Source: an uncultured Paracoccaceae bacterium (GTDB lineage Bacteria > Pseudomonadota > Alphaproteobacteria > Rhodobacterales > Rhodobacteraceae). Taken from it: a DNA stretch of 64,000 nucleotides. A program made the translations under genes and the position numbers. Location of the stretch: NCBI GenBank assembly GCA_947488175.1, contig CANKYO010000013.1, positions 1 through 64,000 of the forward strand, in the 5' to 3' direction. Positions 1 through 7,463 of the stretch are shown here, one piece after another; positions within the stretch are counted from its first letter, which is position 1; each line of letters opens with the position of its first letter. A model generated the notes under the pieces. That model ran no database searches. It was not told where the DNA came from and saw only the letters and a list, made by a program, of their open reading frames with translations.

Positions 1-1
1 A

Positions 2-79
2 TTCTGCGAAGAGAAGCAAGACTGGCACCTCATACCGGAGGATATCCCAGCTTTCGATACACTCCCCCCACAAAACTGA
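2..79 (+). CDS. C-terminal end of an unidentified protein (partial)
   Basis: The first bases stay open in frame 2 for 25 codons and end at a TGA. The peptide closes with ...PEDIPAFDTLPPQN, which reads like a true protein C-terminus (Trp, Pro and acidic residues in a natural mix). The start lies left of the window. I do not recognise the family, and so short a piece could be chance. Confidence 0.35.
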   Translation, partial: FCEEKQDWHLIPEDIPAFDTLPPQN

Positions 80-506
80 AGGCGCGTTAGTAGCGTAGTC
101 GAGTCGGTTGTGATGGGCTGCTGGTTATACGGCACAGCTTGGCGGCTAAGCTAAGGACCGGTCAGCAAAGCGCCAACTTATGGCCACGACTGTACCCTGT
201 CGCAAAAATAGACCTCATTGTCGTCACCGCGACTGCGGCCCATTGCTGCCTTTGGCCATTCCGTGTCGATGCTGCGGTGCAGCCCGTCAGAGGAGACATT
301 CGCCGCGAGCGCGAAGACAAGAGCCAGTCGAACTTACGGTCTGCGGACTTTGCCGCCGTTCAGGATATCATCTCGAATGTCCGCTGTTGGCAAAATACGA
401 TTGACTGTACTGATCCCCTTCGCCTTTATGGCATGGCGTTTTGTTCAAAAAGCAGGGTTTTGGCGACTTGCCGCCCGCCAGCGAGATCAGTTGAGGAGCG
501 CAGTAA
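80..506. repeat. Gene-free stretch with degenerate intergenic repeat (family A, copy 1)
   Basis: No open frame here looks coding. Bases 268-283 read GATGCTGCGGTGCAGC. They are followed by CCCGTCAG, then CATTCGCCGCGAGCGC, then GTCGAACTTACGGTCTGCGGAC near 327-350. The same ordered blocks, diverged, recur at about 2315, 9519, 11751, 17688 and 34355. It looks like a decayed dispersed repeat rather than a gene. The last bases (about 490-506) hold the ribosome-binding site of the LysE gene that follows. Confidence 0.55.
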
Positions 507-1142
507 ATGACATTTGAGACTTGGCTTGCTTTCTTAGTGGCATCGACCGTGTTTCTGATCTTTCCAATTGGTCCGACCATCCTTCTCGTGATTACCCTCG
601 GTCTTTCAAACGGACCGCGTGTTGCACCGGTCGCCGCATCTGGTGTTGCGTTGGGGGACTTCACGGCGATGACGGTCTCCCTCGCTGGTCTAGGCGCAGT
701 GATGATGGCATCCGCTGAAGTTTTCACTTTGTTCAAGTGGGTTGGCGCGGCTTATCTCGTCTGGCTTGGCATTCGAACGATTCAGTCAGCGGGCAGCAGC
801 ATCGGGCAGTCGAAGACGGACGGTTCGCGAATGAGTTCGTACCGAATATTCCGCCAGTGTTTTGCCGTGACTGCATTAAACCCAAAGCCCATTGCGTTTT
901 TCATCGCGTTTGTGCCTCAGTTCATCAACACCTCTGTACCTCTCTTGCCTCAGTTCGTTGCAGCGATTGCAACGTTCACCTGCCTCGCTTGGCTGAATGC
1001 GTTTTTCTATGGGAGGCTGGCTAGCCGTATGCGGGGCGTGATCCGCAGGCCTTCCATCATTGCTTGGTTCAAGCGCGTCAGCGGCAGCATTCTGATCGGC
1101 ATGGGATTGGCTACACTTACATTGCGCCGGTCTTCAATCTAA
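507..1142 (+). CDS. LysE/RhtB family amino-acid exporter
   Basis: A 211-residue inner-membrane protein of the LysE/RhtB superfamily, which exports amino acids or related small metabolites. Five to six hydrophobic segments are visible, starting within the first 25 residues (FLVASTVFLIFPIGPTILLV). The family's N-terminal P-G-P-type turn is present in altered form as PIGPT. The middle 'ALNPKPIAFFIAFVPQF' is the conserved N-P-K segment. The ATG at 507 follows a GAGGAG-like ribosome-binding site. The next gene, convergent at 1197-1820, is a second LysE paralogue, so the pair may export related compounds. The substrate cannot be read from sequence. Confidence 0.85.
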   Translation: MTFETWLAFLVASTVFLIFPIGPTILLVITLGLSNGPRVAPVAASGVALGDFTAMTVSLAGLGAVMMASAEVFTLFKWVGAAYLVWLGIRTIQSAGSSIGQSKTDGSRMSSYRIFRQCFAVTALNPKPIAFFIAFVPQFINTSVPLLPQFVAAIATFTCLAWLNAFFYGRLASRMRGVIRRPSIIAWFKRVSGSILIGMGLATLTLRRSSI

Positions 1143-1196
1143 CCAAGCCCAGTGATATCTGCGCGCTGTCGTTGCCGGACGGCTTGAAAGTGGATG

Positions 1197-1820
1197 TCAC
1201 GCACGAAGTCTGATGTTCGAGACCGACGTGCCGATAGACTTCGCACCGGCCGCAATAAACACAACTCCGATGGCGCGCGTGATGAGACGACTGTGGCGTG
1301 CGAAGATGCGTCTTGTTAAAGGAAGCCCTGTCCAGAACACCACACCAAGCGTCGCGACGCAGAACCCAAGAAACGCTGCGAGGACGAGCGGAACAGCATT
1401 CTGAAAGGTCATCGCGTCTTCAAATCGAGCGAAAACAGCCGTGAACATCGCCAGCGCAAATGGATAGGCTTTGGGATTTGTGAACCCGAAAATGAGCCCT
1501 GATTTCCATGGCACGTCGACAATAGTGCCGTTGTTCGAACCATGACTACGGAGCGCCTTTATCCCCAACCAAATGAGATAAGCGCCACACGTGAGTCCCA
1601 AAACATCGAAAAGCAAAGGGCCAGCTTGCGAGACGCCGATGATGGCTGAAATTGCAAGGATCGTCCAAGCCAGATCACCAAGAAGGTGACATGTTAGGAA
1701 CGTTGCGCAAGCCATGCGTCCGGGGCCTGCTGAGAGGCTGAGTGCCGCCAGCGTCGCCGGTCCGGGGATAAACACATACAGCAATCCAGCAACAAAAGTC
1801 GTCGCGAACAGTTCCAACAT
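1197..1820 (-). CDS. LysE family translocator
   Basis: A 207-residue membrane exporter of the LysE family. The N-terminus has the signature VFIPGPATLAALSLSAGPG, and the conserved FGFTNPKAYPFALAMF sits mid-protein; about six transmembrane segments are expected. The ATG at 1820 is chosen over an upstream TTG at 1847 because AAGGGG lies about 10 bases before it and the hydrophobic segment starts immediately after. It converges on the LysE gene at 507-1142, from which it is clearly diverged. No regulator is adjacent; the substrate is unknown. Confidence 0.85.
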   Translation of the reverse strand: MLELFATTFVAGLLYVFIPGPATLAALSLSAGPGRMACATFLTCHLLGDLAWTILAISAIIGVSQAGPLLFDVLGLTCGAYLIWLGIKALRSHGSNNGTIVDVPWKSGLIFGFTNPKAYPFALAMFTAVFARFEDAMTFQNAVPLVLAAFLGFCVATLGVVFWTGLPLTRRIFARHSRLITRAIGVVFIAAGAKSIGTSVSNIRLRA

Positions 1821-2017
1821 AGTCTGACCGCCCCTTTTGCCTAGCAACCAAAGCTGACCTTCGCTTCAACGCAGAAAATTTGCAACATGGGCTCCAAGCC
1901 GACCTCGGATGCATCGCAGCATCTACTAGCGCTGGCCCAGAGGGAATACTGGTTTATCAGAGCGGTTGCATCCATGACAGCTTGACGACACCCTCATTAC
2001 TGGCGTTTCCTACCGTC

Positions 2018-2254
2018 ATGGAGATAAATGATGACAAAGTTGACGAAGCAGTTCTGGCGCTGCTTTGGCTGACGCTTCACGACGGGCGTCGAGCTTGGAA
2101 GGGCCACGATTGGGATGTGCTCTCTCGGCTACATCAGAAAGGACTAATTCTTGATCCAGTTGGCAAGGCAAAGTCTGTAGTATTGACAAACGATGGTTTG
2201 CGCCGGTCGGAAGAATTGTTCAAAGCCCTCTTTACCAACGCGCCAAAACCTTGA
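2018..2254 (+). CDS. DUF6429 family small protein
   Basis: A 78-residue protein matching what I remember of DUF6429: the conserved core reads LALLWLTLHDGRRAWKGHDW, followed by LSRLHQKG and DPVGKAKSVVLT. The family is small, cytoplasmic and of unknown function; the helical pattern with a terminal 'TNDGLRRSEELF' looks like a winged-helix fold. The frame stays open upstream to 1880, but similarity and composition start at ATG 2018. It stands alone, with a degenerate repeat downstream. Confidence 0.75.
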   Translation: MEINDDKVDEAVLALLWLTLHDGRRAWKGHDWDVLSRLHQKGLILDPVGKAKSVVLTNDGLRRSEELFKALFTNAPKP

Positions 2255-2307
2255 CTGAACAAAGAGGTATCACTGGCAAAGACAAGGCCCGTTGCTGCGG
2301 TTGGCCA

Positions 2308-2435
2308 ACGTCCAGCTGTGCTGCGGTGCGAGCCGTAGAACCTGCCATTCGCTGCGTGAGCAAAATCAGAACGCGGTCAAACTCACGTTCTGCCGACACA
2401 GGCGGCCTTCGCGAAATTGCGCCAATGTCTGTTTT
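2308..2435. repeat. Degenerate intergenic repeat (family A, copy 2)
   Basis: GCTGTGCTGCGGTGCGAGCC at about 2315-2334 is followed by CCTGCCATTCGCTGCGTGAG and, near 2380, by CTCACGTTCTGCCGAC. These are the same blocks, in the same order, as in copy 1 (268 onward). It is non-coding and lies between two convergent genes. Confidence 0.5.
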
Positions 2436-2855
2436 TTATAACAACGCCCGCAGTCGGTTGTTTCGCGCATTGTGCTCGAGTTCCACGAGTCCCAAAAGCT
2501 CTAGCGTTGGGGCCACGTAGTTGGCAAACCGACCCCGGTATCCCTTTCGAAGTCCGTAGTATCCACCAACGGGATTGCTCTCAGATCGCGCCCAATATTC
2601 CAAAGTTCCCTCTTTGACAGGTTTCCCTTCGTCTGCATTGCCAAGTGGCATCCAGTCACCGTGCCGTTTCAGCATAGCATGAGCGTCTTCAAGGCAACGC
2701 AACTGGTACGAAAGCTGGGTCGTGCCGACCTGAACGACCAACGCTTCCGGGTCTTTGGTTTCGTCTTTCCAAACCTGGAATTCTGACGAGAGGGGCGGCG
2801 TTTTTAGGATCCAAGGGTCGTCCTCGGTTCCCGAGCCATAAATCACATCATCCAT
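2436..2855 (-). CDS. DUF6855-like protein
   Basis: A 139-residue soluble protein. It starts DDVIYGSGTEDDPW and carries GDWMPLGNADE, NPVGGYYGLRKGYRGRF and a terminal LEHNARNNRLRAL, which matches my memory of the family catalogued as DUF6855 (function unknown; family number recalled, not searched). Its start overlaps the end of the SRPBCC gene at 2848-3270 by 8 bases, so the two form a translationally coupled pair. That pairing suggests a shared but unknown role. Confidence 0.75.
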   Translation of the reverse strand: MDDVIYGSGTEDDPWILKTPPLSSEFQVWKDETKDPEALVVQVGTTQLSYQLRCLEDAHAMLKRHGDWMPLGNADEGKPVKEGTLEYWARSESNPVGGYYGLRKGYRGRFANYVAPTLELLGLVELEHNARNNRLRALL

Positions 2856-3270
2856 CTTGTTCTGCTTCCTCTTTTAGCGTCATCGCAAATTTCTTGAAAC
2901 TTGGTGTCAGGTCGGGCATGGACTTGGTGATTGGTCCTGCGAACAGGCCTGAAAACTCTTCGCGCATCGCAAATACGCTTCCTTGCGGGGTCGCTGAAAT
3001 CGTAAAAGTACGCGTACCGACAAAAAGTCCAAACGGCATTCCACCGCGCCACACCATCTTGTTGGGCGCGTCGAATTTGATCACTTTCAACGAAAAGGCT
3101 CGGTCGGGCGCCACCTCGGACCAAAGCTTGATTTTTGCGTTCTGCGCGATGCTACCGTCGAACCGTACAATCCCATAACGCTCTGGCGCGCGTGGCATTT
3201 CCGCTGTCAGTGTCTGCCATACACGCGTCGGCGGCGATGCGATTTCAATCTTGGTTTCATAGAACTTCAC
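2848..3270 (-). CDS. SRPBCC (START/Bet v1-like) domain protein
   Basis: A 140-residue protein filling one SRPBCC fold: an N-terminal strand ETKIEIASPPTRVWQTLTAE, a central LKVIKFDAPNKMVWRGGMP, the strand RTFTISATPQGSVFAMREEF, and a C-terminal long helix ending in LKEEAEQDG. Such folds bind hydrophobic ligands in a cavity; the ligand is unknown. The start is GTG at 3270 with AAGGA upstream. It heads a two-gene operon with the DUF6855-like gene. A perfect 11-bp dyad lies 39 bases upstream and is a likely operator. Confidence 0.8.
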   Translation of the reverse strand: MKFYETKIEIASPPTRVWQTLTAEMPRAPERYGIVRFDGSIAQNAKIKLWSEVAPDRAFSLKVIKFDAPNKMVWRGGMPFGLFVGTRTFTISATPQGSVFAMREEFSGLFAGPITKSMPDLTPSFKKFAMTLKEEAEQDG

Positions 3271-3308
3271 GGTTTTTCCTTATGTTGACACCTTGCGACT
3301 TAGCACCC

Positions 3309-3335
3309 CTAATATGACATCTTCTGTCATATTAG
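3309..3335. promoter_or_regulatory. Perfect inverted repeat upstream of the SRPBCC operon
   Basis: CTAATATGACA at 3309-3319 and TGTCATATTAG at 3325-3335 are perfect inverse complements, separated by 5 bases. It lies just upstream of the SRPBCC gene (start 3270). PadR- and TetR-type repressors use such TGACA/TGTCA dyads. A T-run follows on the + strand, so a weak AT-rich terminator is the alternative reading. No regulator gene is adjacent. Confidence 0.5.
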
Positions 3336-3487
3336 TTTTTCTGAAATGCGCGCTTCTCGACTTCTTCAAATCCTGCTCCTGTTGCAGAATCGTGGACGTC
3401 AAACCTCGGCTCAATTGGTGTCACTGTGCCGTTAATTCTTGGACGCTGATGTATTGGCAGGGATTTGGACGAGTCTTGTGCCTTTAA

Positions 3488-4168
3488 TTACTGGATATCC
3501 ATAGATCGCTGTCTGGCAGATTGAAGGATAGTTTCGGCGTACTTGAGCAGTTCGCTGCGGTCCGCATTTGCACCGAGTTGTATGATCGCCAACTTTGCCG
3601 CTGCGAGATACTTGGGCTGAGGCGAAGCGCTGATATATGCGGGTTGTCGCTTTGTTTGGTCTTGCTGATTGTCTCCGCTCCAGACTTTGCGGATACGTAG
3701 TTTGCCGGCGCGGCTTGCCAATCGATCTACCAGTTTCCGTCTATGTGGCAAGGCAGCACGGAGTTTGCGGTCCAAGGTGGGATCGTTCTTCATCAACAAC
3801 GCAACCGCTAGCAAAGGTCGGGTCATTCCGATGTCGATTGCGGCGAGGGCTTTGAAGCGATCTATTCGGTTCTGGGAAAAGAGCGCGCCGTGACGGAGTT
3901 CCGGCGCGAGCACACCAGAGGCTTGCAGCGTCAAATCCATCCGTCGACCAGCATGCCGGTCCCTGTGCCGATTGGCGAGCCTCAGCCACTTCGCTCCTTC
4001 TTTGGCGCGGGTGCGGAGCCGGGTGGGCAGGTGCGCATGTGCCGTTGGATCACGGCGCACTGGCGACAGCTCGGACCCGCAGACTTCGCATTGCAAGGAC
4101 CAGGCGTAGCGCCAATGGCGCAGAGATAGCGGACTTTGATCAACAAGTGTCGCGTCAAGCGCGAACAT
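3488..4168 (-). pseudogene. TniQ-like zinc-ribbon protein, probably 5'-truncated
   Basis: The frame encodes 226 residues. The N-terminal part, LRHWRYAWSLQCEVCGSELSP, recalls the W...C..CG region of TniQ, the targeting subunit of Tn7/Tn5053-like transposons. The rest is basic and lacks recognisable domains. The N-terminal zinc-binding half expected of TniQ is absent and no transposase genes surround it, so I read it as a remnant. The assignment is weak; it may be an unrelated hypothetical protein. Confidence 0.3.
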
Positions 4169-4305
4169 CTCCTGATCCTGGACGTGCTGGCCATAGATCT
4201 CCTGTCATTTGACAACACTAGAATGGAACCTCGGGCGCTCGCGCTGCATCACTTGAAACTTAATAAACCACTTGTTTAATTAACTTATTAGTATAATAAT
4301 GCCCT

Positions 4306-4641
4306 ATGACTAAAGATGACCGACTAGACGCCGCGTTTTCCGCCCTTGCGCATCCAGCGCGTCGGGCAATCCTGGCACACCTTTCGGAAGGAACAGCCAG
4401 CGTGAACGCTTTGGCGGAGCCGTTTGATATGACCTTGCCTGCAGTGTCGAAACACATTCGGGTGCTGGAACACGCCGGCCTGATTTCCCGAGAGAAGGAC
4501 GCCCAGTTTCGGCTGTGCAAACTCGAAACGGCACCGATCCAAGAAATCGCAAGTTGGACCGAGAGGTATCGGTCGATTTGGGAGGCGCGCTTCGACACGT
4601 TGGACACTCTTCTGGCTGACATGAAGGAAAACGATACATGA
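4306..4641 (+). CDS. ArsR/SmtB-like helix-turn-helix regulator
   Basis: A 111-residue winged-helix repressor. HPARRAILAHLSEGTASVNALAEPFDMTLPAVSKHIRVLEHAGLI is the ArsR-type DNA-binding core; no metal-binding CVC pair is present, so it is of the non-metal subgroup usually found beside AHSA1 genes. It overlaps the next gene by four bases (ATGA), forming an operon with the AHSA1 and RibD-like genes. The upstream region is AT-rich with TATAAT at 4292-4297 and an imperfect dyad (TTAATAAAC / GTTTAATTAA), probably its own operator. Confidence 0.85.
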   Translation: MTKDDRLDAAFSALAHPARRAILAHLSEGTASVNALAEPFDMTLPAVSKHIRVLEHAGLISREKDAQFRLCKLETAPIQEIASWTERYRSIWEARFDTLDTLLADMKENDT

Positions 4642-5135
4642 GCGAAGAGAACAACTGGGTTCGGATCGAGAGGGTGTTTGATGCGCCGATCGATCTTGTG
4701 TGGAAATTGTGGACCGATCCGACCTTGTTCAAGCAATGGTACGGACCGAACGGGATGTCGGTCCCAACGGCCGAAATGGATGTGAGAGTCGGCGGAACTC
4801 GCAAGGTCAGTATGGCAATGCAATCGCCCGAACGCTCGATGGAGATGTGGTTCACCGGCGTCTACAAAGAGGTCAGCGCGCCAGATCGTCTCGTCTACAC
4901 GGAAAGTATGTGTGATGCGGATGGCACCCTCATCTCACCACAGTCGATGGGAATGCCGGACACTGTTCCAGACATTACCGAGGTCATCGTCGAACTGAGC
5001 GAGGTCGACGGAAAAACGCGCATGGTGATGGTCCATGTGGGTGTCACCGAAGGCACTGCTGGCGCTGGAGGTTGGAACCAGGCCTTCGACAAGCTGGCTG
5101 CCTTCGCACAGTCGCTGGACGATGAGCGGTCATAA
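4638..5135 (+). CDS. SRPBCC/AHSA1 family protein
   Basis: A 165-residue protein of the activator-of-Hsp90-ATPase-1-like SRPBCC family: RIERVFDAPIDLVWKLWTDP at the start, the conserved QWYGPNGMSVP, then GGTRKVSM and a C-terminal GWNQAFDKLAAFAQSL helix. ArsR-AHSA1 pairs are common, and the partner usually represses the operon; the ligand is unknown. It begins inside the ArsR stop codon and ends one base before the next start, so the three genes are very likely co-translated. Confidence 0.85.
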   Translation: MSEENNWVRIERVFDAPIDLVWKLWTDPTLFKQWYGPNGMSVPTAEMDVRVGGTRKVSMAMQSPERSMEMWFTGVYKEVSAPDRLVYTESMCDADGTLISPQSMGMPDTVPDITEVIVELSEVDGKTRMVMVHVGVTEGTAGAGGWNQAFDKLAAFAQSLDDERS

Positions 5136-5136
5136 C

Positions 5137-5715
5137 ATGCGTGAACTTGCGGTGCTATCCTTCGTGACACTGGACGGGGTGATGCAGTCGCCAAGCATGC
5201 CCGAGGAAGACCCCTCGGGCGGCTTTATGCAAGGCGGTTGGGCAGCCCCCTATTGGGAAGGCGTGATGCCACATGTTGAACACGTCGCAATGTCGGAACC
5301 TTACGACATCCTTTTTGGGCGCAAGACCTATGACATCTTTGCTGGACACTGGCCAAACGCGCCGCGTTCTGATCTTGGCGATCGGTTGAATGCGGCGCGA
5401 AAGCATGTGGCCACATCGCAAACTCAATCGTTGGGCTGGGAAAACTCGCATGTGTTGAATGACGACGTGGCAAAAGCGGTGCAAGAGTTGAAGAACGAAG
5501 GCGGGCCACTTCTACAGGTCCATGGCAGCTCTGCGTTGATCCAAACACTGCAAGCGCATGATCTGATCGATGAATTTCGGATCTGGACGTTTCCGGTTGT
5601 CGTCGGCGAGGGGAAGCGGCTGTTTGAAGGCACCGCTTCGCCGTGCACCTACGCTTTGGCGCGTGCGGAAGCCCTTGAGAATGGTGTGACCCATAATTGC
5701 TTTAGGCGGGCGTGA
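5137..5715 (+). CDS. Dihydrofolate reductase/RibD-like family protein
   Basis: A 192-residue protein with the RibD C-terminal (DHFR-like) fold: RELAVLSFVTLDGVMQSP at the start, DILFGRKTYDIFAGHWP, LLQVHGSSALIQTL and FPVVVGEGKRLF. Members are NADPH-type oxidoreductases of mostly unknown substrate. The ATG at 5137, one base after the AHSA1 stop, is preferred because the family starts with M-R-x-L; an in-frame ATG at 5122 overlaps the upstream gene. It is the third gene of the ArsR operon. Confidence 0.85.
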   Translation: MRELAVLSFVTLDGVMQSPSMPEEDPSGGFMQGGWAAPYWEGVMPHVEHVAMSEPYDILFGRKTYDIFAGHWPNAPRSDLGDRLNAARKHVATSQTQSLGWENSHVLNDDVAKAVQELKNEGGPLLQVHGSSALIQTLQAHDLIDEFRIWTFPVVVGEGKRLFEGTASPCTYALARAEALENGVTHNCFRRA

Positions 5716-6136
5716 CAGACGGCCGCCCTGCCCCGCGAAAAATCAAACCTAGGGCCAGTGCGAACAGACCAAATTGCAAACACAGATAGAGTGTCTCCAT
5801 CAAGATGAACGAGCCTGCTTGCGGCACGTTTTGCTTGGCCACCAGCGCCAGCACATGACTTGTCCAGAAAAATAGCCCCAGCAAGGCTGCGAATGTGACT
5901 GCCCGCCTTAGACCGCTGCGACCGAACCGAAACATAGGGTAAATGGCTGCCAACACGGCACCCTGGATACCCATCGACGCCAGACCGACAGCGATGTTCG
6001 GCTCGCCTTCGAAATATCCGAAGCTCATGTACCTGTCTTTGAACAGGACCAAATGCCAAATGATGGCCAGGGGAAAAACGATCAGAGGATAGGCAGCGGC
6101 AGCCAGGATCTGTTGCTTCAACATGTCGGGTCTCAT
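5702..6136 (-). CDS. Four-helix integral membrane protein, unknown function
   Basis: A 144-residue hydrophobic protein with four membrane segments: one after the N-terminal MLKQQ, one around VGLASMGIQGAVLAAIYPMF, one at VTFAALLGLFFWTSHVLALV and one at LCLQFGLFALALGLIF. I do not recognise a named family. Its ATG at 6136 overlaps the stop of the upstream VOC gene (ATGA), so they form an operon, probably controlled by the dual operators at 6494-6544. The 3' end overlaps the convergent RibD-like gene by 14 bases. Confidence 0.7.
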   Translation of the reverse strand: MRPDMLKQQILAAAAYPLIVFPLAIIWHLVLFKDRYMSFGYFEGEPNIAVGLASMGIQGAVLAAIYPMFRFGRSGLRRAVTFAALLGLFFWTSHVLALVAKQNVPQAGSFILMETLYLCLQFGLFALALGLIFRGAGRPSVTPA

Positions 6137-6483
6137 GCCCCCTCGCCCCGCTTCCAAAGAGCCATTGGGCTGCCGCCGGGATCGCGGATGAAACTTGCAT
6201 CCCCTGCTGGGCCTTTGACGTTTTCGGCAATGATACTGGCACCGCTTTCGCGCGCGCGACCTGTCGCGGCCTCCAGATCATCAACCTCAAAGTAAGGCAC
6301 CCAGCCGGTGATCCCGTCCATCTCATTGCAAGTGGCGGCGAAGGGCATGTCGCCCCCTTGCTCGGTCAGAAATGTCATCGAGCCGATATCTTTGGGCTGC
6401 CATCCAAACATCGATTGCAGGAACACGGTCGTTTCTTGCGGCTTGTTCGTCATGTTGTCGTACCAAACGAAAGGTGCAGGCAT
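6133..6483 (-). CDS. VOC (glyoxalase/bleomycin-resistance fold) protein
   Basis: A 116-residue VOC protein: PAPFVWYDNMTNKPQETTVF at the N-terminus, GWVPYFEVDDLEAATGRARE in the middle, and FIRDPGGSPMALWK at the end, typical of the second VOC module. VOC proteins are metal-dependent isomerases, dioxygenases or drug-binding proteins; the substrate here is unknown. ATG 6483 follows GGAGAG; an upstream ATG at 6501 lies inside an operator palindrome and is less likely. It is divergent from the HxlR regulator at 6571, with two palindromes between. Confidence 0.8.
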   Translation of the reverse strand: MPAPFVWYDNMTNKPQETTVFLQSMFGWQPKDIGSMTFLTEQGGDMPFAATCNEMDGITGWVPYFEVDDLEAATGRARESGASIIAENVKGPAGDASFIRDPGGSPMALWKRGEGA

Positions 6484-6493
6484 TTTTCTCTCC

Positions 6494-6510
6494 ACTTGCA
6501 TTTTGCAAGT
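6494..6510. promoter_or_regulatory. Operator 1, ACTTGCATTTTGCAAGT
   Basis: A 17-bp palindrome (ACTTGCA/TGCAAGT arms, 3-base spacer) just upstream of the VOC gene start. Its twin lies 34 bp away. The arrangement suggests cooperative binding by the divergently encoded HxlR-type regulator. Confidence 0.7.
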
Positions 6511-6527
6511 AATTTAATACTTCGGCC

Positions 6528-6544
6528 ACTTGCATATTGCAAGT
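6528..6544. promoter_or_regulatory. Operator 2, ACTTGCATATTGCAAGT
   Basis: The second copy of the palindrome, with identical 7-bp arms and a different 3-base centre. Its centre is 34 bp from operator 1, close to three helical turns, so two dimers would bind on the same DNA face. It lies 26 bases upstream of the HxlR start at 6571, so autoregulation is likely. Confidence 0.7.
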
Positions 6545-6570
6545 ACATTTCGGTCGCCTATATCTGCACC

Positions 6571-7008
6571 ATGAACTCGAACGAAAAACCTCAATGGAAC
6601 GGATGCCCCACCCGCTATGCCGCTGGCATCGTCGGCGACAAGTGGTGCTTTCTTTTGCTGAGGGATGTCCTGCTGCACGGCAAGCGCACTTACCGCGAGT
6701 TCCTTGCCTCGCCCGAAGGCATCTCGACCAACATCCTTGCGAACCGACTATCCAAGCTTGAGACGCTGGGCATGCTGACCCGCGAAGCCGACCCTCGCAA
6801 AGCCAGCAGCGTTTGCTATTTTCCGACACAAAAATCCAAGGATTTTCTACTCGCCTTGGTGTCGATGATGGTTTGGGCGACGCAGTATGACGAGGTCACC
6901 GAAGCGCCCGCCTCATTCGCGGAAAGCTTTTCCAACGATCCTGCCGGAACGATCGCTTGGTACGAAGCAGAGATTGACCGCGTCGATCAGGCGTTACGAT
7001 CCAGCTGA
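6571..7008 (+). CDS. HxlR family transcriptional regulator
   Basis: A 145-residue winged-helix regulator of the HxlR type: CPTRYAAGIVGDKWCFLLLRDVL, then RTYREFLASPEGISTNILANRLSKLETLGML as the recognition helix and wing. ATG 6571 is chosen because the family starts shortly before the C-P motif. Divergent from the VOC/membrane-protein operon, it probably represses both from the palindromes at 6494-6544. Cys residues near the N-terminus could sense electrophiles, as in other HxlR members (inference). Its 3' end overlaps the next, convergent HxlR gene by 15 bases. Confidence 0.85.
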   Translation: MNSNEKPQWNGCPTRYAAGIVGDKWCFLLLRDVLLHGKRTYREFLASPEGISTNILANRLSKLETLGMLTREADPRKASSVCYFPTQKSKDFLLALVSMMVWATQYDEVTEAPASFAESFSNDPAGTIAWYEAEIDRVDQALRSS

Positions 7009-7347
7009 CCGATTGACCCACCAGTCGTGCATCGATGTGAACACCGGGGCCAGCGCCAGTCCATCTGCGCTGGCAGAGTATTCAACCCGGGGCGGCACCT
7101 CGGCATAGACCTTTCTGGTGACCAGCCCGTCAGCTTCCAACGCGCGAAGCTGGTTGGTCAGCATCGTCTGAGTGATGCCGTCGATGGATTTGCGCAATTC
7201 GCCAAAACGCTTGGTGCCCTGAAAGATCAGAATCTGCAGAATAAGCAGCTTCCATTTGCCGCCGATCATCCCGATCACCCGTGGCGCGGGGCATGTGCTT
7301 TGGTCGGGAACAGCCGGTTGAACGGCATCAGCAAGGGCCTCGGACAT
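6994..7347 (-). CDS. HxlR family transcriptional regulator (second copy)
   Basis: A 117-residue HxlR regulator: CPAPRVIGMIGGKWKLLILQIL, RFGELRKSIDGITQTMLTNQLRALEADGLV and a wing VPPRVEYSASADG. It is diverged from the HxlR regulator encoded tail-to-tail with it. It is divergent from the GST gene at 7464, with an imperfect palindrome at 7361-7382 between them, so it probably represses the GST/SRPBCC genes and itself. Confidence 0.85.
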   Translation of the reverse strand: MSEALADAVQPAVPDQSTCPAPRVIGMIGGKWKLLILQILIFQGTKRFGELRKSIDGITQTMLTNQLRALEADGLVTRKVYAEVPPRVEYSASADGLALAPVFTSMHDWWVNRSAGS

Positions 7348-7360
7348 CTTGTTTTCCTCA

Positions 7361-7382
7361 ATAGTATCATTTTCGATAGTAT
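7361..7382. promoter_or_regulatory. Imperfect palindrome between hxlR and GST genes
   Basis: ATAGTATC, six bases, GATAGTAT: the arms are inverse complements with one mismatch each side. It lies 14 bases upstream of the HxlR start and 82 upstream of the GST start, as expected of a shared operator. Confidence 0.5.
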
Positions 7383-7463
7383 AGCAAAAAATTCTGCCTA
7401 CTTTTCAGATCATACCGTGGTGGCTATGTCTCTGCAAACACCCACCCACGGAGGAATGTGAGT

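Noticed and set aside
3488-4218. Active Tn7-like transposon
   Set aside because: Only a weak TniQ-like fragment is present; no tnsA/B/C-like genes or end repeats were seen.
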